64,000 nt of DNA from Rhopalosiphum padi (GCF_020882245.1 NC_083598.1:36245858-36309857); one strand, 5' to 3'; shown: positions 48,201 through 63,863, numbered from the stretch's first letter. The notes: generated by a model from the sequence alone, not told the origin. Numbers and translations are program-made.

Positions 48201-51050
48201 ATCTTGAAAATGTTATCATGTATGGTAAAATATAATATATTCGTACGGAATAGCGAAAAGTTCCAACGATAATCTTTTTGAATTATAAAATCATTATTTT
48301 TTGTTTAAAAATATTAACTTGAAATAACTGTAAACAAAATTTGTGCATTATAAATATTTTTGATATTTTTGGTTTGTCTTAAAAACAACTTATAAGGAAC
48401 TTTTAAAGCCAACTTTTATAGAATTTTCAAGCTTTAGCTACCAAAACCTAAAGTATTATGCATTTTCAACTAAACAATAATTTGTTAATAAATCTAAAAA
48501 CTTATTAATTATAGAACTGATTTAAAATATTAATTTTATGGATTTAGTCCATGGAAATCGAATACCTAACGTGTTATAATATAAGGAAAATTAATTAGTC
48601 TGTGATACACGATGTTGCTTTAGAGTCAAATCGTATTAATTGAAATTCGACCTTAATCAAATTTTACAGTTATAATATGTATTATTGTAACTATACTTTA
48701 TATAAGTTTCATTACCAGTTGAAGTTCCAGAACATAAATTTTTTAAAGGATTATTTTTATAGATAACACTAATAACACTTGTTCTTCATGTCTCCCATCC
48801 CAATTATTATGGTTACAAATTTACAATGGAACAAATGATTACAATCAAGATTAAATAATAACTTCAATCATAAATATTATAAATATTTCTTTGACTTTAA
48901 TGATTTACTATGAGGTGTAAAAAAAAAAAAAAATCAAAATTTTGATTACATTTCCTACTTGAACAGTGGTTAACAAGAATTAAGGGTTCGAACGTGTTGT
49001 TGAGCTTATTGTTTAGACAAACACTTGTTACCTACCTAAATCCAATTTAATATCCCAGCGGATACGCATAAAATATGACGAAAAACCATGCAAAGAGAAA
49101 AAGTGTAATAGCAATGAAATATCATCCAGGATAATATAAGGTTCTAGAATCAATTTACCCATGGATTTAAATCCGTGGTCTGCAGGTAAGAAATACCTAA
49201 TACAAGGATATTCGCCGTAAACCATTTGAATACATGAATATCTAATGTAGCATAGTTAGTTGAAATGAATTAAAACCTTAAACGTAAATTTTAATAAGCT
49301 GATTTTATTATATTATGTGATATCATTTATTTAAATTGTCAAATTTAATTAAACGTGTTCCAAAATTACAAAATATATAATGTATATTTATATAAATATT
49401 ATATTATATTTATTATGTTCCTACATAAGTACCATAATAATTACATGTTCAAAATATTTTACTAGAAGAATATAGTACATAAACCTAATTGTTAAACATA
49501 TTCTTGAATAATATTATCAATATTAGTATTCCTTATAAATAATATATTATATTATTATCCACATAAATAATTAATAAGCACGACCATAAACATAAATTTT
49601 TTTCAAAATATTTTATCAATAAAATATATACATATATACTATATAATTAGTTGTATAATATATAAGCATTGTCACATCCATTTTCTCTTTAATTTATTCA
49701 GATTCGAATTTTTAGAATTTTTAAATGCACATAAAGATTATATTTTTAATTCATTTTTAGATTTTTGGTAGTACTTAAGGAGTGTATATTGATATAAACT
49801 CTAGTTTTTCAAATAAAAATCCCAATTCTTTACTGTAAATTATTTATTGAATATATTTTTTAATGTACCTACTCAAAATTCATACGAATAGTTTCTTACT
49901 TATTTAAATGTTTTGTACTAAGGATAAGTCTTAAAAATATTTAAAAAAATTGTTTAATAAATGTAATGTTGTATCTATTATTTATCATACTTCGAGTCTT
50001 GGACCATTTTTATAAATTATTAATATTTATAGATTAATATTATTTATTAAAAATGGTTTTCCTTTATATACAAATGTATATTTTTATATAAATATATATC
50101 ACAATAAACCCATTATCATAGGCATGTTATCCTTGGTACATAAATTGAAATATCTAAATTGTCGTTTGAATTTTTATTTTGATCCGTTAACAATATTATT
50201 ATACGAATAATAACAATTATAACAATATTGTCCGCTAAATAATTTACATTAAAAAAGCCAAAAGGGAAGTTTTCGTTTAAAAAACAGAATTTTGCATTTT
50301 AACAACACACTCCAGTACAAAAATTCTTAATAATTGAATGTATGATCTTAAATAATATATATTATCTTATTATCTTAATCAAATATATTAAAATGTTCCT
50401 AAAATACAATTTTGAATAAATGCGTTTTTGAAGTAAGCAAAGAAAATAAACATGAATGGTAGTGATTCACCTGTATTCAATTACAGGTAACAATTATTTT
50501 CAATATCTACTTTAAAATTATAAGTACATTTTTTATAAATAATGTAACACCAATATATATTGATTCAAATTTACTGGTCTTTGGCATTTCTAAAATTGTG
50601 TTTAACTGTGAAGTTTCTGTCGTTTTAATATTTATATCAAAAAAGTACCTAATAAACATCTTTTTAACATTTTTATTACCTACTGCAGCCATTTTGGTAC
50701 CTACTTAAATTTAGTATACTATATTTTGTAAGATTGTAGGAATAAAAATGATGCATCCCACGAGAAAATATGTGACAAATATAAAATATATTTTAATAAG
50801 TTTTTATTTCATATCTGCATTATTTGTTACGATATTATTAGAGAATATTTTATTTAATATAAAAATACAATTGATAATTTCATTAAAAGTTGTGTTTATT
50901 AGACGGTTTTAAATAGTTATAGGAAATTAAATTAAAAATTAATCAAACTAATGATTATAAATAGTAATTAATATTTTTTATTTTTATTTTTATTTTTTTA
51001 CTAAAAAGAATATTTACAAACTATGCTTCGAGTCATAATAAGAAAACTAT
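45281..51050. other. AT-rich region without a recognisable gene
   Basis: I see AT-rich sequence, a 20-base A run (47023-47042) and short frames. The minus-strand frames at 49028-49225 and 50507-50692 show mixed composition but no domain, splice context or recognised family, so they are left unannotated. Confidence 0.55.
47023..47042. repeat. Poly(A) run of 20
   Basis: A homopolymer run in AT-rich sequence. No retroposon body with a recognisable end lies directly upstream. Confidence 0.85.
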
Positions 51051-51453
51051 ATATATATATATATATTACATAAAACAATAAAGAATATGATTGTATATAT
51101 AAGGAGAGAGGCCATTCAGGGATATAACCCAAATTAAAAGTAATAATAATTGATAAAAGTATAAAACATAATATTATACAGTTTTTAAAATTTTTAATAA
51201 AATTAAGTTTAATAAAGTAATATTGACAACTTTATGATAATTTAAATTTATTCATAGTTATAATTTTACTTAAATAGATACATAATATATATACAAATAT
51301 GTATTTTTCTGACAACGTATTACAAATCAGAAACTATAAGAAGTATAAACATTTGACATCGTGGTTGTTAAAATCAATTATTTTGTTTTTTTTTTCATTT
51401 ATAATGATTTTGATATAAGAAACATTTTTTGACTTTCTAATCAATAAATTTAC

Positions 51454-51523
<70 letters not shown>
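51454..51523. repeat. Long (TA)n microsatellite
   Basis: About 70 bp of nearly pure TA repeat with one aaat interruption, the longest simple repeat in the window. Confidence 0.95.
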
Positions 51524-51527
<4 letters not shown>

Positions 51528-51539
51528 TAGATTTCAAAC

Positions 51540-52030
51540 GTCATTTTCCGACTTCCATATGTAGGACTTTAAATAGAAGGAAAAGCAGCTGTAAATTAAA
51601 TTGGTTTTATTCTTCTTCGAAACATTAAGAAAGATACATTGTACGCATTATTCAAAAGTGTCAAATTTTAATGAGATGTCCGTGATATAACAAATAATAA
51701 GTGTGTTGAAAAAGATTTATTACGATATATGCACAAGTGTACCTAATAGGTATTCCCCAATAGATTAGTAGCCGCCAGATAAACTTTATTTGTACTTCAT
51801 AACCTTTCTATTGGAATAGTGATATACGTTGTTATCACTTCAAACAAAATAAAGTAAATACTGAATAGAAAATTGTATAATGCCTCAATTCATAGCACCG
51901 TGGGTCGTTACGATTAGCTAAACGCTTCGATAATTTTGAAATGGCGCATATTTTCAAGTGGTAAAGAGAAATTACACGGTAAGTTATGTTTGCGTGAGTT
52001 TTATCGCCAAAACCGGTAGACTGGCAAAAA
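51540..52030. other. GC-richer island with a donor-like site, unidentified
   Basis: The segment beside the (TA)n repeat is GC-richer (agtagccgccag, caccgtgggtcgttacg) and contains short frames only. A strong donor-like acacg|gtaagt occurs at 51978-51979. The + strand around it stays open for about 33 codons without an ATG (ILKWRIFSSGKEKLHG). It could be a non-coding first exon or an old repeat. Confidence 0.25.
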
Positions 52031-55000
52031 TATATTTATTTGGTAGTGGTTTAACGAAACGTACATAACAAGAATAAATGAAACAAAAAAAAAAAATACA
52101 TGAAATAATATGTATCGAAATTCGAATAACTGTATATACGGCGAACAGTTTTTAAAGTTACAAAAAATATACATATATATTATATACATATAATAAGTTA
52201 TAAATTATAAAGTTTAATTGTCTACGTTTTAATTTTATCATAAAATAACAACTTAAATATACCTACTTTATTCCAAAACATGAAATAGGCATTGTTTTTT
52301 TGTTTTTACTGAATAATATTAATGCATTTCATAGTGTAGTACCTACCTATTAATTTATATCACTTTAAATAAATAAGTTTCTTAGGCTCTTAATTTCTTA
52401 AAGTGCGACTACTACCACAAAATTCTTTGCTGACTTTGTGATAAATACGTTTTGAATTTTTATTTTTGCTCACCCAATTAAATCATATTATTAAGGTAAA
52501 ACAATTTCACTAATAATCATTTATTAATAATCAAATATTCTTATAGCTATCTAACTTAAGTAATTGAATCTTTTCAACAACTTTTTAGGTTCCTACATAA
52601 TGATAATTTGTTAACCACATAGTTTAACTATACGAAACATGGTTGTAGGCAAATTTAAGAATATCTTAAGTTGCACAAAATTGAAAAGATAAAATAGAAC
52701 GTTTCGGGCATGTAAGCTTAAATAGTTCTTATTACTAATATATCTAACGTATGTCTAATTGTATTACGCGTCATCAAAACTGATGATAGATGAAAACATA
52801 ACTCATAATTATTAATTTAATATACATATAAATATATTATTTTTGCTTTACATTTTTTTAATTCAATAATCCAAACTCTAGCTAGCAATCTAAAATTGAA
52901 ATTATGTTATAATTAATAGTTATAATCATTTAAATGTAGTTAGCAATATGTATTATAATCTTAAACAATATAAATATATTTTTTTAATAAATCAATGTAA
53001 ATATAATAGAAACGTTAATTATATTTTTTTTAGGACTGTGTGCGAATGAATAATTATTTTCCACATATTAAATTTCTTAAAATCTACACTTAGCATAAGT
53101 AACAAAATAAAATATGTCGTTGTTTGTTATTGTGTGATTATATGGACGGCATATAAATAGATATCCTATGACCTGTAGGTAATTGTTCATAAATAGTGTA
53201 ACTAATAACTATATAATTATTCATAAAACGAAATATATGATTAATAATAACTTAACCTATAATATAAGCAAATCCACTTAGCAATTACCACTATGCTTGT
53301 GTTGTTTATATTGGGTAAGAGGCGTTATATAGAGCAGTTAATTGGGTACCACTCTTTTGGATTCTAAATGGATATATTATACCGTAGCTACTGTTACAAA
53401 ATCTTCAAATTCCGATAAAACATTCATAAAAATTCTGCTGAACAGCAATTTTAAATTTAAATAAATTGATTCAACTCATTTTATTTATATTTATAGAATA
53501 TATAGTAGATTTGAAAAATGTAGTTTTTCAATTTGACTAAAATGTTACGATTTTAATATTTAACTCAACATGGTTAAAATGTTGTTATACAAAAATTTAA
53601 AAAAATCAATATTTAGATATTCCTTGAACAGTTGAATTATTCAACCACCGATATCACGACAAACGGTTTTTGGGAATCTAATTTTTATTTGAAATCGAAG
53701 AAAAAAATTACCCTATATTTAATAGATTAAAATATATGTATATCATTTTTTCTCTGGCACCCCCTTTTTCAAGTCATGACATTTGTACTTTCCGAGATGG
53801 AGTCATTTTTTTAGTGTATGCTGAAGAAAAGGCTATATCTTCTTTCAAAATATATAACTCTATAAAAAAAAATCTTTTATATTTAGTTGTGTAAAAAGCC
53901 CACATTGGCGGTAGAGACATTTATATATAACACTTTATCAAATGCCATATCATTTATAATAATTTATTTTATTATTTATATGTACCTACCGTATTATAAT
54001 ATTGTCTTATAATCCTTCGATTCGATGTATAACACTTGAAATTAAACTACAAAAATTAACTATTTGCATAATATACTATAATATTATAATATTCTTTATA
54101 ACAAATTTTATATAACATGCATATTTTACTTTTGTATAACTATGTATACAATATTATTTCATTTTATAGAATGACATATTACTATATTATGTTATATTAT
54201 TATGAAAAATTAAGAAATTTAATCATCAAACACAAATGCTTGTATAAATACCTTATGTGTAAACATTTTTTATCGGATCTTTTGGAAAAAAACCATATAT
54301 TAGGGAAATTAATTGCAAAAGTATTTATTATAAGTACAATAGCAATATTCATTTATCTTTATTTATTTATTGACTACGATATACAATATGTTTATCGACT
54401 GAAGTAGTTGGAATGAGACTATTTGGTTTAATGTTGTTTAATTTTTTAAGTATTATTTTTTATTTTATGCCAAAAGATTGTTGCTAAGATACACATTTTA
54501 AAATTAATGAATCATTTATATTTAATCCTCATCATCTAATTGACCAATCTTCATGATTACTTTAGACAGAGTGAAATTTGTCTCTTACCTTACATTATTA
54601 AAACAATAAAATAAAGAGTTTATTTTAATTTAATATTTCTTTTCATTACACGGATATTGCCATGGTTTAATTTAATGAGATATTTTATCTTCAAGTTTAG
54701 TGAAGATTTCCGAATAATTATCTCATTTATATCGTACAAAAAATTATACAAATTTAAAAAACTTAATCTCTGAGTTATAGTCTAAGAATGTAATATTTTC
54801 AAACTAATAATGTTTATAAATTTGATAAAATAAAGAACTTTTACTTATAATTTATTTTTAGAACATAATAGAGCAAGTTTAATAAATTGAATGATTGTAA
54901 TATATAAATATATTAAAATATTATAAACTTTGCAGAAAATGTTATTCATAGGTACCCATTATGTATAATTATATTACTTTTAAATTGTTTCATTTTAGTT

Positions 55001-55231
55001 TTTAATAGAAATTACAAGTATTTAGATTTTATAAAACTAGTTTTGCATTTTAGATTGAATTTATTATAAATATAGGGGCAAATAATTATTAATAATTAAA
55101 CATTTTTGACAATAATATTATTACAGATATTTTTACTTGAATCTGCGGTGTAATAACAAAAACCATATTTGAGAGATAAAGTAGAAATTAATTGGTACGT
55201 ATTCAAATACATTACATATTCATTGCTTTTA

Positions 55232-55268
55232 TATAAAGGTAACATGAATATTTTGTGTTACCTTTATA
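55232..55268. repeat. 12-bp perfect inverted repeat hairpin
   Basis: Arms tataaaggtaac (55232-55243) and gttaccttata-type sequence (gttacctttata, 55257-55268) are exact complements around a 13-nt loop. Just downstream, read on the minus strand, is ggtcttgcattcgaaattc, which faintly resembles a tRNA T-arm, but no tRNA fold is supported. Confidence 0.75.
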
Positions 55269-57803
55269 GTTGAATTTCGAATGCAAGACCTTGAATTTGA
55301 TTCGGGTTTGCACTATAAAAGGCTTAATAAGATTGGCACTAAGAGACAAATTATTAATTAATAATAGAAAAATGATTAATTTCTAGTTCGTGCGCTGAAA
55401 AAAATATTTAGCATAGTATAATATTATATGATATAAATTAATAAATGTATATAAATATTAAATACTCATTTAATTTTCATTATTGAATATAGTACATATG
55501 ATACATGCATTTTATATCTTAATAGTATCATTATAGTAGCACCTTTTGATTTAATAAATGATAACACGATTTTAAAGTTAATCAAATTATTTTTAGTATC
55601 ATTAAACTTAAATTTAAGTTTATTAGATAATGATAAATTTTAAAAATATTTTATTGTTATTATTATTTAATATCAATTCGATTCTTAATTAAAATAGTCA
55701 AATAATCTGAAAATTTTCAGAAGTGCTTATGTATACTCATCTCACTTAAGCATATTGATGCTTGAAGCTTTAAGATTTTTGGTTTGTAGTAGCTTAATGC
55801 GCTACAGCAATTTGTTATGTTTACTGCATGCCCTAACAAAAATATCTTTCCTCTCTATTCCCATCTTTTATTTCACTTTTTATAAGTCATCAATTCCCAC
55901 GAGAAATACCTTCTACCCACTACCACTGTTAACCTTATCGACTTATCTTTCGTTTTAACCATTTTTCTACGATTTTCTAGTCCTTCTTTTATTCAAAATG
56001 TATATATTTTACAAGTGTAACCTAAAAAAGAATCGAATATAACATTATTATACTAGAGAGTAGGCGTAGCCTTTTGCAGCAGTTTTACAATAAACTCAAA
56101 ACACATCAGTTGATCATAACTTATGATCTGATAAGCTTATGATTCATAAGCTAAGATTAATTAATACGAAATATTATGGTTGACTTAAGTCTATAACACA
56201 TAATTTATTAACATATATTATGATAATTGTTCAATGATCTACCTACAATTGCATTATTATTTTAATGATATAAAATTAAAATCGACCAGATTTAAGTTAT
56301 ATCAGGATATTAATTGTTTGTAATAAAAATATAAAATGACGTATTTAACAATTATATGTGAATAATAAGATTATAATTTTTAAGAATATCCAAACTACTT
56401 AAATTAATTTAAGGCCTAATTATAGTATTATACATATTAATATATTATGAATAAATTATGAAACTTAACCTATAGGTACTTATTTAAAGTAATGTTATAA
56501 TTATGAATGTGAAATTATATAATCAATCCAATAAGTCACATTTTCCGAGGAGCATCTAAATAATAATAATAAAAAAATAATAATATGCTATCATTATAAT
56601 AATGTACTATTATTGATTCTATACCAATAACTTTATCTTGATCTAATTGTAATATTTAAAAATTATAAAATGTTCAGATATTTTATTTTTAAATTAAAAA
56701 CTGTCAAACTACTAACATTAAAATATTTTATAAATAATAATGCTTATCATATTTTTAAGTTTAAAAAAAACTTATCTTAAATTATGATCGTTAACATTAA
56801 TATTATTATATCTTATATCTATAATCTATATCACACAAATTAAAATGTATATTTCACAATCTTTAGAATTAAATATTTCATTAGGTACTATTTTTTATTA
56901 ATGACAATATAAAATGTTCAGTGATCTAAACTTTTAGTTTTATTTAAATACTTGTAGTTAGTTAGCTTTGTAGTTATCCTAAAATTAGAAGTTTTTTAAG
57001 TATAATAAATATAAGCGAAATTGAACTTCAATTTATTTTTAATAACAAAACTTTGATATTTAAAAATTGTAAAAATTAAATAATCTTCTCCACTTATTAT
57101 AAAATTCCATTAAAACTTGTATTGGTACTGTTCCATTTACTTAATATTAAACGTTATTTTACAATATAATAATATATACCTAGCTATTGACAAATTAAAA
57201 ATATTTAATTTTTTTTTGTAGATTCAGAGCAGGTGAAGAATACTTGTATATTTGTAATTTGTTTTAAAAAAGTTTTCAAAAGTTTTCAAAAATTTTAGTG
57301 TTATATTTATATTTTACTAAATATTAAGAAGATTTACCGATAAATGTCAAAACATTATGAAAAACTGTAGAAGTGATAGTTTTAACTAAGCTCCAACGCT
57401 CAAAATTGTTTTTTAAATACTATTTGTTACTTTTAAAACTATCATTAAACACAAGACTATATATTGAGCAGAGATGAATAAAGTAATACGATTTATTAAT
57501 ATAAGGTCTTATAACTGTCCGTCAATTTAAAAGATATTTTTACACTACCGAAAATTATTAACTTTTAATATTGCTATTCTTTAATATTAACGATCGATGC
57601 TAAAAACATCTAAGAAATCAACACTTGTGATCCCCATAGAATATATTTTATTAAATGAAATAAGTGTCGAGAATTTATTTTTGGTTTAAGGTTTTAGGTT
57701 TTCTTTTATTGCGATAGCTTAAAGTTTCATTTTGTTGTGTAATTAAATTTACGGTGGCAAAACACACTCACACCGTTTTCACTTTTGATTACTTCACTAG
57801 AGG

Positions 57804-57857
57804 TGGTGCCTGTTGGGAATCTATGTAACATAGTAACATACCTATTCCCTAGCACCA
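57804..57857. repeat. 54-nt imperfect hairpin
   Basis: Three paired blocks nest in order: tggtgc (57804-57809) with gcacca (57852-57857), gggaat (57815-57820) with attccc (57844-57849), and tatgt (57822-57826) with acata (57836-57840). The internal loops are unequal. It lies in a GC-richer patch (57750-57910) and could be a structured RNA, a short hairpin precursor or a foldback remnant. Confidence 0.6.
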
Positions 57858-60800
57858 TCAGGAGAATGATAATACTTTGTAGCTCTTGAGGTTCAAGCTA
57901 TAACACTTAGGACATACAACTAAACTTTGACCGTACAAAAAATGAATTTAAAATAAATGGTAATAATAATTTAATTTATTAAAATTATAATATATTATAA
58001 TAAGTATAATAATATATAAGCAAGACGATATAAATATATAATATTATAACCTACTTAATCATTACATAATAAATAACAATACTTACTTGTGATTTTCATT
58101 TATGATAAAAAAAATTATAGAAAAATTTATAGTTTATTATTAAAACTCGAGTATTTGATAATACTTCATTAGTGTTTATGATAATAAATAAAATAGTTAT
58201 AGAATATATCATTATACGACAAAAATATACTATTAATCCACAATGACATGTTATTCCAATAAAATTTCAAAAATTATAAAGATATTTTCAAAATTATTCT
58301 GTGAGATTTTATATTTATGAGCTATAAAATTAATAAACATAAGCTTTTAACAAGTAAACTTTTAAGCAGAGCACTCACTGTTTTATTTTGATCGTCTTAA
58401 GGGACTAAAACTAAAGTATCCATATTAGTTTGATTAATTTTAATTGATAAATAAATATAATTTAGATCTTAAAAACATTTAATAGAAATAAATAATTATG
58501 TCTTGATATTATATTAGCATATTTTTATTAAAATATCTGGTGTACTGAAAAATTAATTATTTTTATTATTCAAATATTTTCTTTAAAAATATGTATCTTT
58601 TAATTAATTATAATTTATAATTTTTTCTTTTATTTTTATGTATATATCTTTTTTTACAGATAAAAAAAAATATTAAATTTTCATTGAAAATAAAATTATT
58701 TAGAAATCAACAATTGTTTAAATAATTTAAATAAATTAAATATGTATGATTTTTACCTGAAGTAGATAATTAATAATATTTTTAATAAAAACTAATGGAC
58801 ATTATATTACATATGTATAATGTATATTGTATATTAAATAATAAAAATAATGATATGAGAAAACAGTTATAATCAGCGTTTCTGAAAAAAAAATTTTTTT
58901 AATATTTATAATATAATTTAATCATAAATAATATAAAAAAAATCTGATTTATTATCATTGAGTTTTATTAATTAATTGTTTTTTATTTAAAATGTTAAAG
59001 GAAAATATGTTTCAAAACGTTTTAAAGTAAAATATTGAACCAATATATTATACTATACAAGCATTTAAACATTATACTGTAGAAGTGAGTGTGCTAAATC
59101 ACATATTTTTAATACATTTCTATGCCCGTAAAACTTTAAATTTTGTTAATCATTTAACTATTTCTTTAATTAAAAATAAATTATTAATAAACAGAATTTA
59201 AACTTAAAATAAGGCTTATATCAAAAAAAATAGTATAAGTCTTATAAGTTAAATACGATTACCTATGATAATAAAAGAAACATATTGACGTTTAAAGTTT
59301 TATGTCAACTTATTAAATCATTAGTTAGCCTTATGCTGCCAAACAGTCAATCGAAGATTTTGTTACACTTTTGCTATTTCATAAAAAAGAGTTAACCTAA
59401 GACTATTTTTTAGATTCTGTGAAGAGCAATAAATTTATAGATTATACAATGACGTGTATGTTTTTATATGTATTCATTTATTATACATATAATAAAAAAA
59501 CTAAATTAATATTAAATCCAAATATATTCGTTAGATAAATTTAAATTTACTTCCGTTTTAAATAGGAAAATAGACAATTAAAAAAAAAAAAATTCTATTA
59601 TTCAAATATTTTAAGAATGTTTAATATTTTTTTTATTTACTTTAAGAGTTATACTAGAGTTATATTTGAAAATATTTACCAAAACACAGTATGTTAAGAA
59701 ATATGCCATAGAAAATGTGTTTTGACTTTGATATAATTCTTATTTTTAACAAAAGGCATCTTAGATATTTCTAATGAACTATTCTTTTGTAAACATTCTA
59801 TACTACGTGTTATGAATTTTTGTCGGTAAAAATATATAATGAAAAAGTTTAGAAACAAATAGCACTTTAAGGCGTCGCGTGTATGCTACAATGACAAAAC
59901 TATTTTCACTTTAACATAATATATATTATAATATATGTACCTATATATTTATAACCATCTTAATTTTATATGAATTATTTATAAAAAGACTTATTATAAA
60001 AGGTTTTGAAAGAGTTCAGTTAAGAGTTTTCTTAAATGTTTTATCTAAACTAAGCTAAAATAGAGCTTAAATAATAATTGTTATCAACATTTGAGCTACA
60101 AATGATTATAATAAAAAAAATATTTAACTACTTTAACAAAAATATATAATGAACCATATACTTATTATATTTTTTTAAATTTTTAACTAGCTTTAAAAAA
60201 TAAAAATTTGATCAAGATTGTACTTAAATCAAATATTTTAAACATCTTTAAATAGCTCAAAAAGTATCAACATACTTTGAAAATTAGATTATGTCTAGAA
60301 AATTAATATAAAGATTTTCATGGACAATTTAAGTTCGATTATATTTTCATTTTGAATTACATAAAAGAACAAGATAGATTATTTTAAAAGTTGATGTATA
60401 AAAAATTAAAAATATTTATGTTTTTCTGATATTTTTCAACTATTTTTCTCAATTAATGAAAAAAGTACTGGGAATTTTCTACTTTTTTCGATCTAATTTT
60501 CCAATAAATACCACACTTAACATTCAAAATTTAAGCATTATTTCTGCTTTTTATGTTTCCAAACATCAGAAAAAAACTCATCATTATAAAATCAAAACAT
60601 TTATTGTCTGCTCAAAATATAAAAGAAGATAAAAGAAATGCTTTCAATATAATATAATATAATTCGATTAAATTTAAACTCACATTTTTCATACTCAAAT
60701 ATAAAAAAAAACATCACGTAGTTTTAAATACAGTCGTTAAAAAAATTATCATATAAATACTACTGTTATTGCTGATTTTATAATAAAATGTACATTTAAT

Positions 60801-63800
60801 TTTGATAGTTGATAATAAAAGTTCGTACTTTATAGGATTTTTTGACGTTTTCTTGTCTAAAACGAATCTTTTTCAGCTACAAAGTTGATTCATATTACGC
60901 AAAATAAATAAATAAAATTGGATTTTGCTTTTCTTATTTTATTAATTTTGACTATTTGCAAATATAAATGAATGTTTATGAATATTTACTATTCCTCATT
61001 CACTGATAATTATCCTAATTTTTTATCTTTTGATTGTTATACAAAGATGTGAGATATAAAATCGGTTTATTATGAAAATCAATAATGATAAATTTCTTGA
61101 TACAAAAATTAAGCTCAAAATTGTAAAATTATTCATTTTTATAAAATAAAATAAAATAGATTTGTTAATATTTCATTGCATTTCAAATTACTAGAAAAAA
61201 TATATACTCAAATATCGATTAATGTCTTTCATTATGTATTTATATATAAGATAAATAAACTATACCATTAATTAATAATACTTATTTTGTTAAAAATTAA
61301 AAATACACTGGTTGGCCTTTTTACATTTTTAACATGTTTTTTACATGTATTTAATTAAAATTATCCTTTACTTTAAAAATATACTAATGAATATTATTGT
61401 TAACTTTGAATGTTCCAAATTAATTTTTTAAATTACGTAATATTCACGAATCAGCCATTACGCATTTGTTTATTTTAAGCATATTTATATATTTATTATA
61501 ATTTAATACATAATTTTTCATTTTATATGGATTAAGTATTTAAAATTTACAAAATGTATAAGAAAAATCAAGTTATTAATTTATGAATATTTTTCGATTT
61601 ATTAAAAGCGATTCTTAACTCTACATAATATATTATATTTAATAGTTATCCCGGTGCTGTGGTAAACTTTAAATTCTTCTGACTTAATCTAAACTATACA
61701 ATGTGCATAGTACTACTCCAACATTGTGTCAGATTATTAACAATAATAAATAGAAATGGATATTGAAAAACTTTAGAAAATTTTAACATCATTAATTCAA
61801 TATTATATTTATTTAGTGGTATCTTGTACACTAATATAATTTATTGAAAAATGTTTTATTTAAATCGTTATTTTTTTTTAGTAATATATCATATTATATT
61901 GACGTATTATTTTAAGAACAATTTGAGCATTACACAATATTATTATGTTGTGTTGATTAATTTTATTATTACTTCTTAGTGATTTTATATTAATACCTTA
62001 ATTAAAAGAAATATTTGATCTTCGGCAACTTTTATTGAGATATAGTATGATTTGAATATCTGTATACATTTTTTTTTTATTATTATTATACCCTAGACAG
62101 AAGATGCCAGTGGGTGTGATTTAGAGATATGATTTATAATATATACAACGTTAAGAAAATATCGGCATATTATTTTTATGAGTAAAACTTGAAGTTATTA
62201 ATTTTGTTAAGTTAATTTTGATGTAATATATAATAACTCTACAAAAAAAGTAGTTGAATGCAGTAGTTAGAATTATGCGTTGGTTGTATAGTTACCTAAA
62301 ACTTACAAATGTAAAGTAAAAAGTAAAAAGTACTCTATGTTAACTACAATTTATATTCTAGTATAATATTTTCTAAGTAAGATACAAAATTACTTTCGTA
62401 ATAGACTTAATAGTCAACAACCAAAATCTCTCTAAAAACAGACTACATTATAAAACAAAATATATTAAAGTAAATTAATTATTAAATATTATATTATTTT
62501 CAAATACTTATTTGATTTTTCAACTATTAAGAAGTATTTTGTAATAATAACAACCTATTATTTTTGTTTTAGAAAAACTTAAAATAAAATAATGATATTA
62601 TAAAGTTGAAATTAAGTATTAAGTACATTTAAAAAATGGAAAATGTCTTTTTATGTATAGTAGGTAGATACCCTAATATTTTTTAATATGTAAATTATAA
62701 TATAAAATAAGTTTTATAATATTATAATACATACTATAGAACTTACTAGTGGTTTTATCAAGTTTTCTTTAAAAACCCATTGTATTTCAAAAGAATTTCA
62801 CTTTTTTTTTATATAAAAATGATTTTAAAAAAAGGAAAAAAATCTATCATATTGTTGACATTTTATACAAAAACCAACAATTTTGTCCAAAATGTCTGCA
62901 ATACGCATTATAGCAATATCCGTTATATCAAACAGTAATACCTACCATAATACACTTTTGTTTCTCAAAAGTCCAAATTGCTGCTGACGGCTGATTCTTG
63001 TATACACCATACACGTACAATATAACATAGTCTATCACGTACAACTTGACAATCCGGACACATAACATATTTTATACAATGATATATTTACGACGGATAT
63101 TACATTAGGACATTATATGATATATTAATATAATGTATATATGTTAAATAGTATCTCTTAACTTACTGATCACTGAAGTGGTTAATATCATGTATTCACT
63201 AATGGTGATAATAATGTTTTATGTAATCAATATGTTAATGATACTATCTGTTAACTACTACCAATGGCCACTGATGTCAAGACTCAAGGGTATTTTTAAA
63301 ATAAAAAAATGCCTTATACCATAAGGCTTATAGATACATATCGTGTAAATATAATACATATTAAAAAACGATATTACCTGTAATAACTAATAACTAACAT
63401 TGTAAATCGTCTGTTCTAATATTATGTGTTTTATATGATACAAATAAAATAATATTATAATAAATAATACAATACAAATTGTATATAATTTAAACGTTTA
63501 ACTCCTAACGCCAAATATAATGAGAGTAAGTATTTTTTTTTCGATTTATTTAACTCATTTAATAATGTCTAATAAAACAGAGTAGAAGATTGCAATGCTC
63601 AAGTAAATCGGCGTAACTTAAATATCATATTTTATTAATTATAGTCGATAGGTACTTGAATAGAGTACGATCAATAATATCATTAGAAGATAATGTGTAT
63701 AAAAAATAAACGTGAATTCAAAAATAAAAAAATTGTTAACACAACTTTCAACGATGTGTATATCGTATCATTGTCCCTTATAAATTATAATAAGTATAAT

Positions 63801-63863
63801 AACTGAACTTTTAGGTATAGGATTCCGTCGGACGTCCGTTTTCAGCACGTATGACTGTATAAT

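Larger units (their letters stand above)
52031..63800. other. AT-rich gene-poor tract
   Basis: I see mostly low-complexity AT-rich sequence. The 96-codon frame at 54117-54407 and the 67-codon frame at 55755-55958 have no recognised domain; the first is dominated by Y, I, L and F as chance predicts. Two hairpins are listed separately. A small remote exon could be missed. Confidence 0.55.

Noticed and set aside
49028..49225. 65-codon minus-strand frame (MVYGEYPCIRYF...)
   Set aside because: Mixed composition but no recognised family; not enough to call a gene or a relic.
50507..50692. 61-codon minus-strand frame starting MAAVGNKNVKK
   Set aside because: Reasonable start context and composition, but no domain, splice or conservation evidence; left as an unproven frame.
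54117..54407. 96-codon + strand frame with one hydrophobic helix
   Set aside because: Dominated by Y, I, L and K codons of AT-rich DNA; no homolog recalled and no transcription signals.
55300..55370. Minus-strand T-arm-like sequence, possible tRNA
   Set aside because: Only a weak box B resemblance; no acceptor stem, anticodon arm or box A at proper spacing.
57218..57250. Eleven-base micro-exon between a poly-T acceptor and gtgaag
   Set aside because: Such acceptor-donor pairs arise easily by chance in T-rich sequence and no flanking exons were found.
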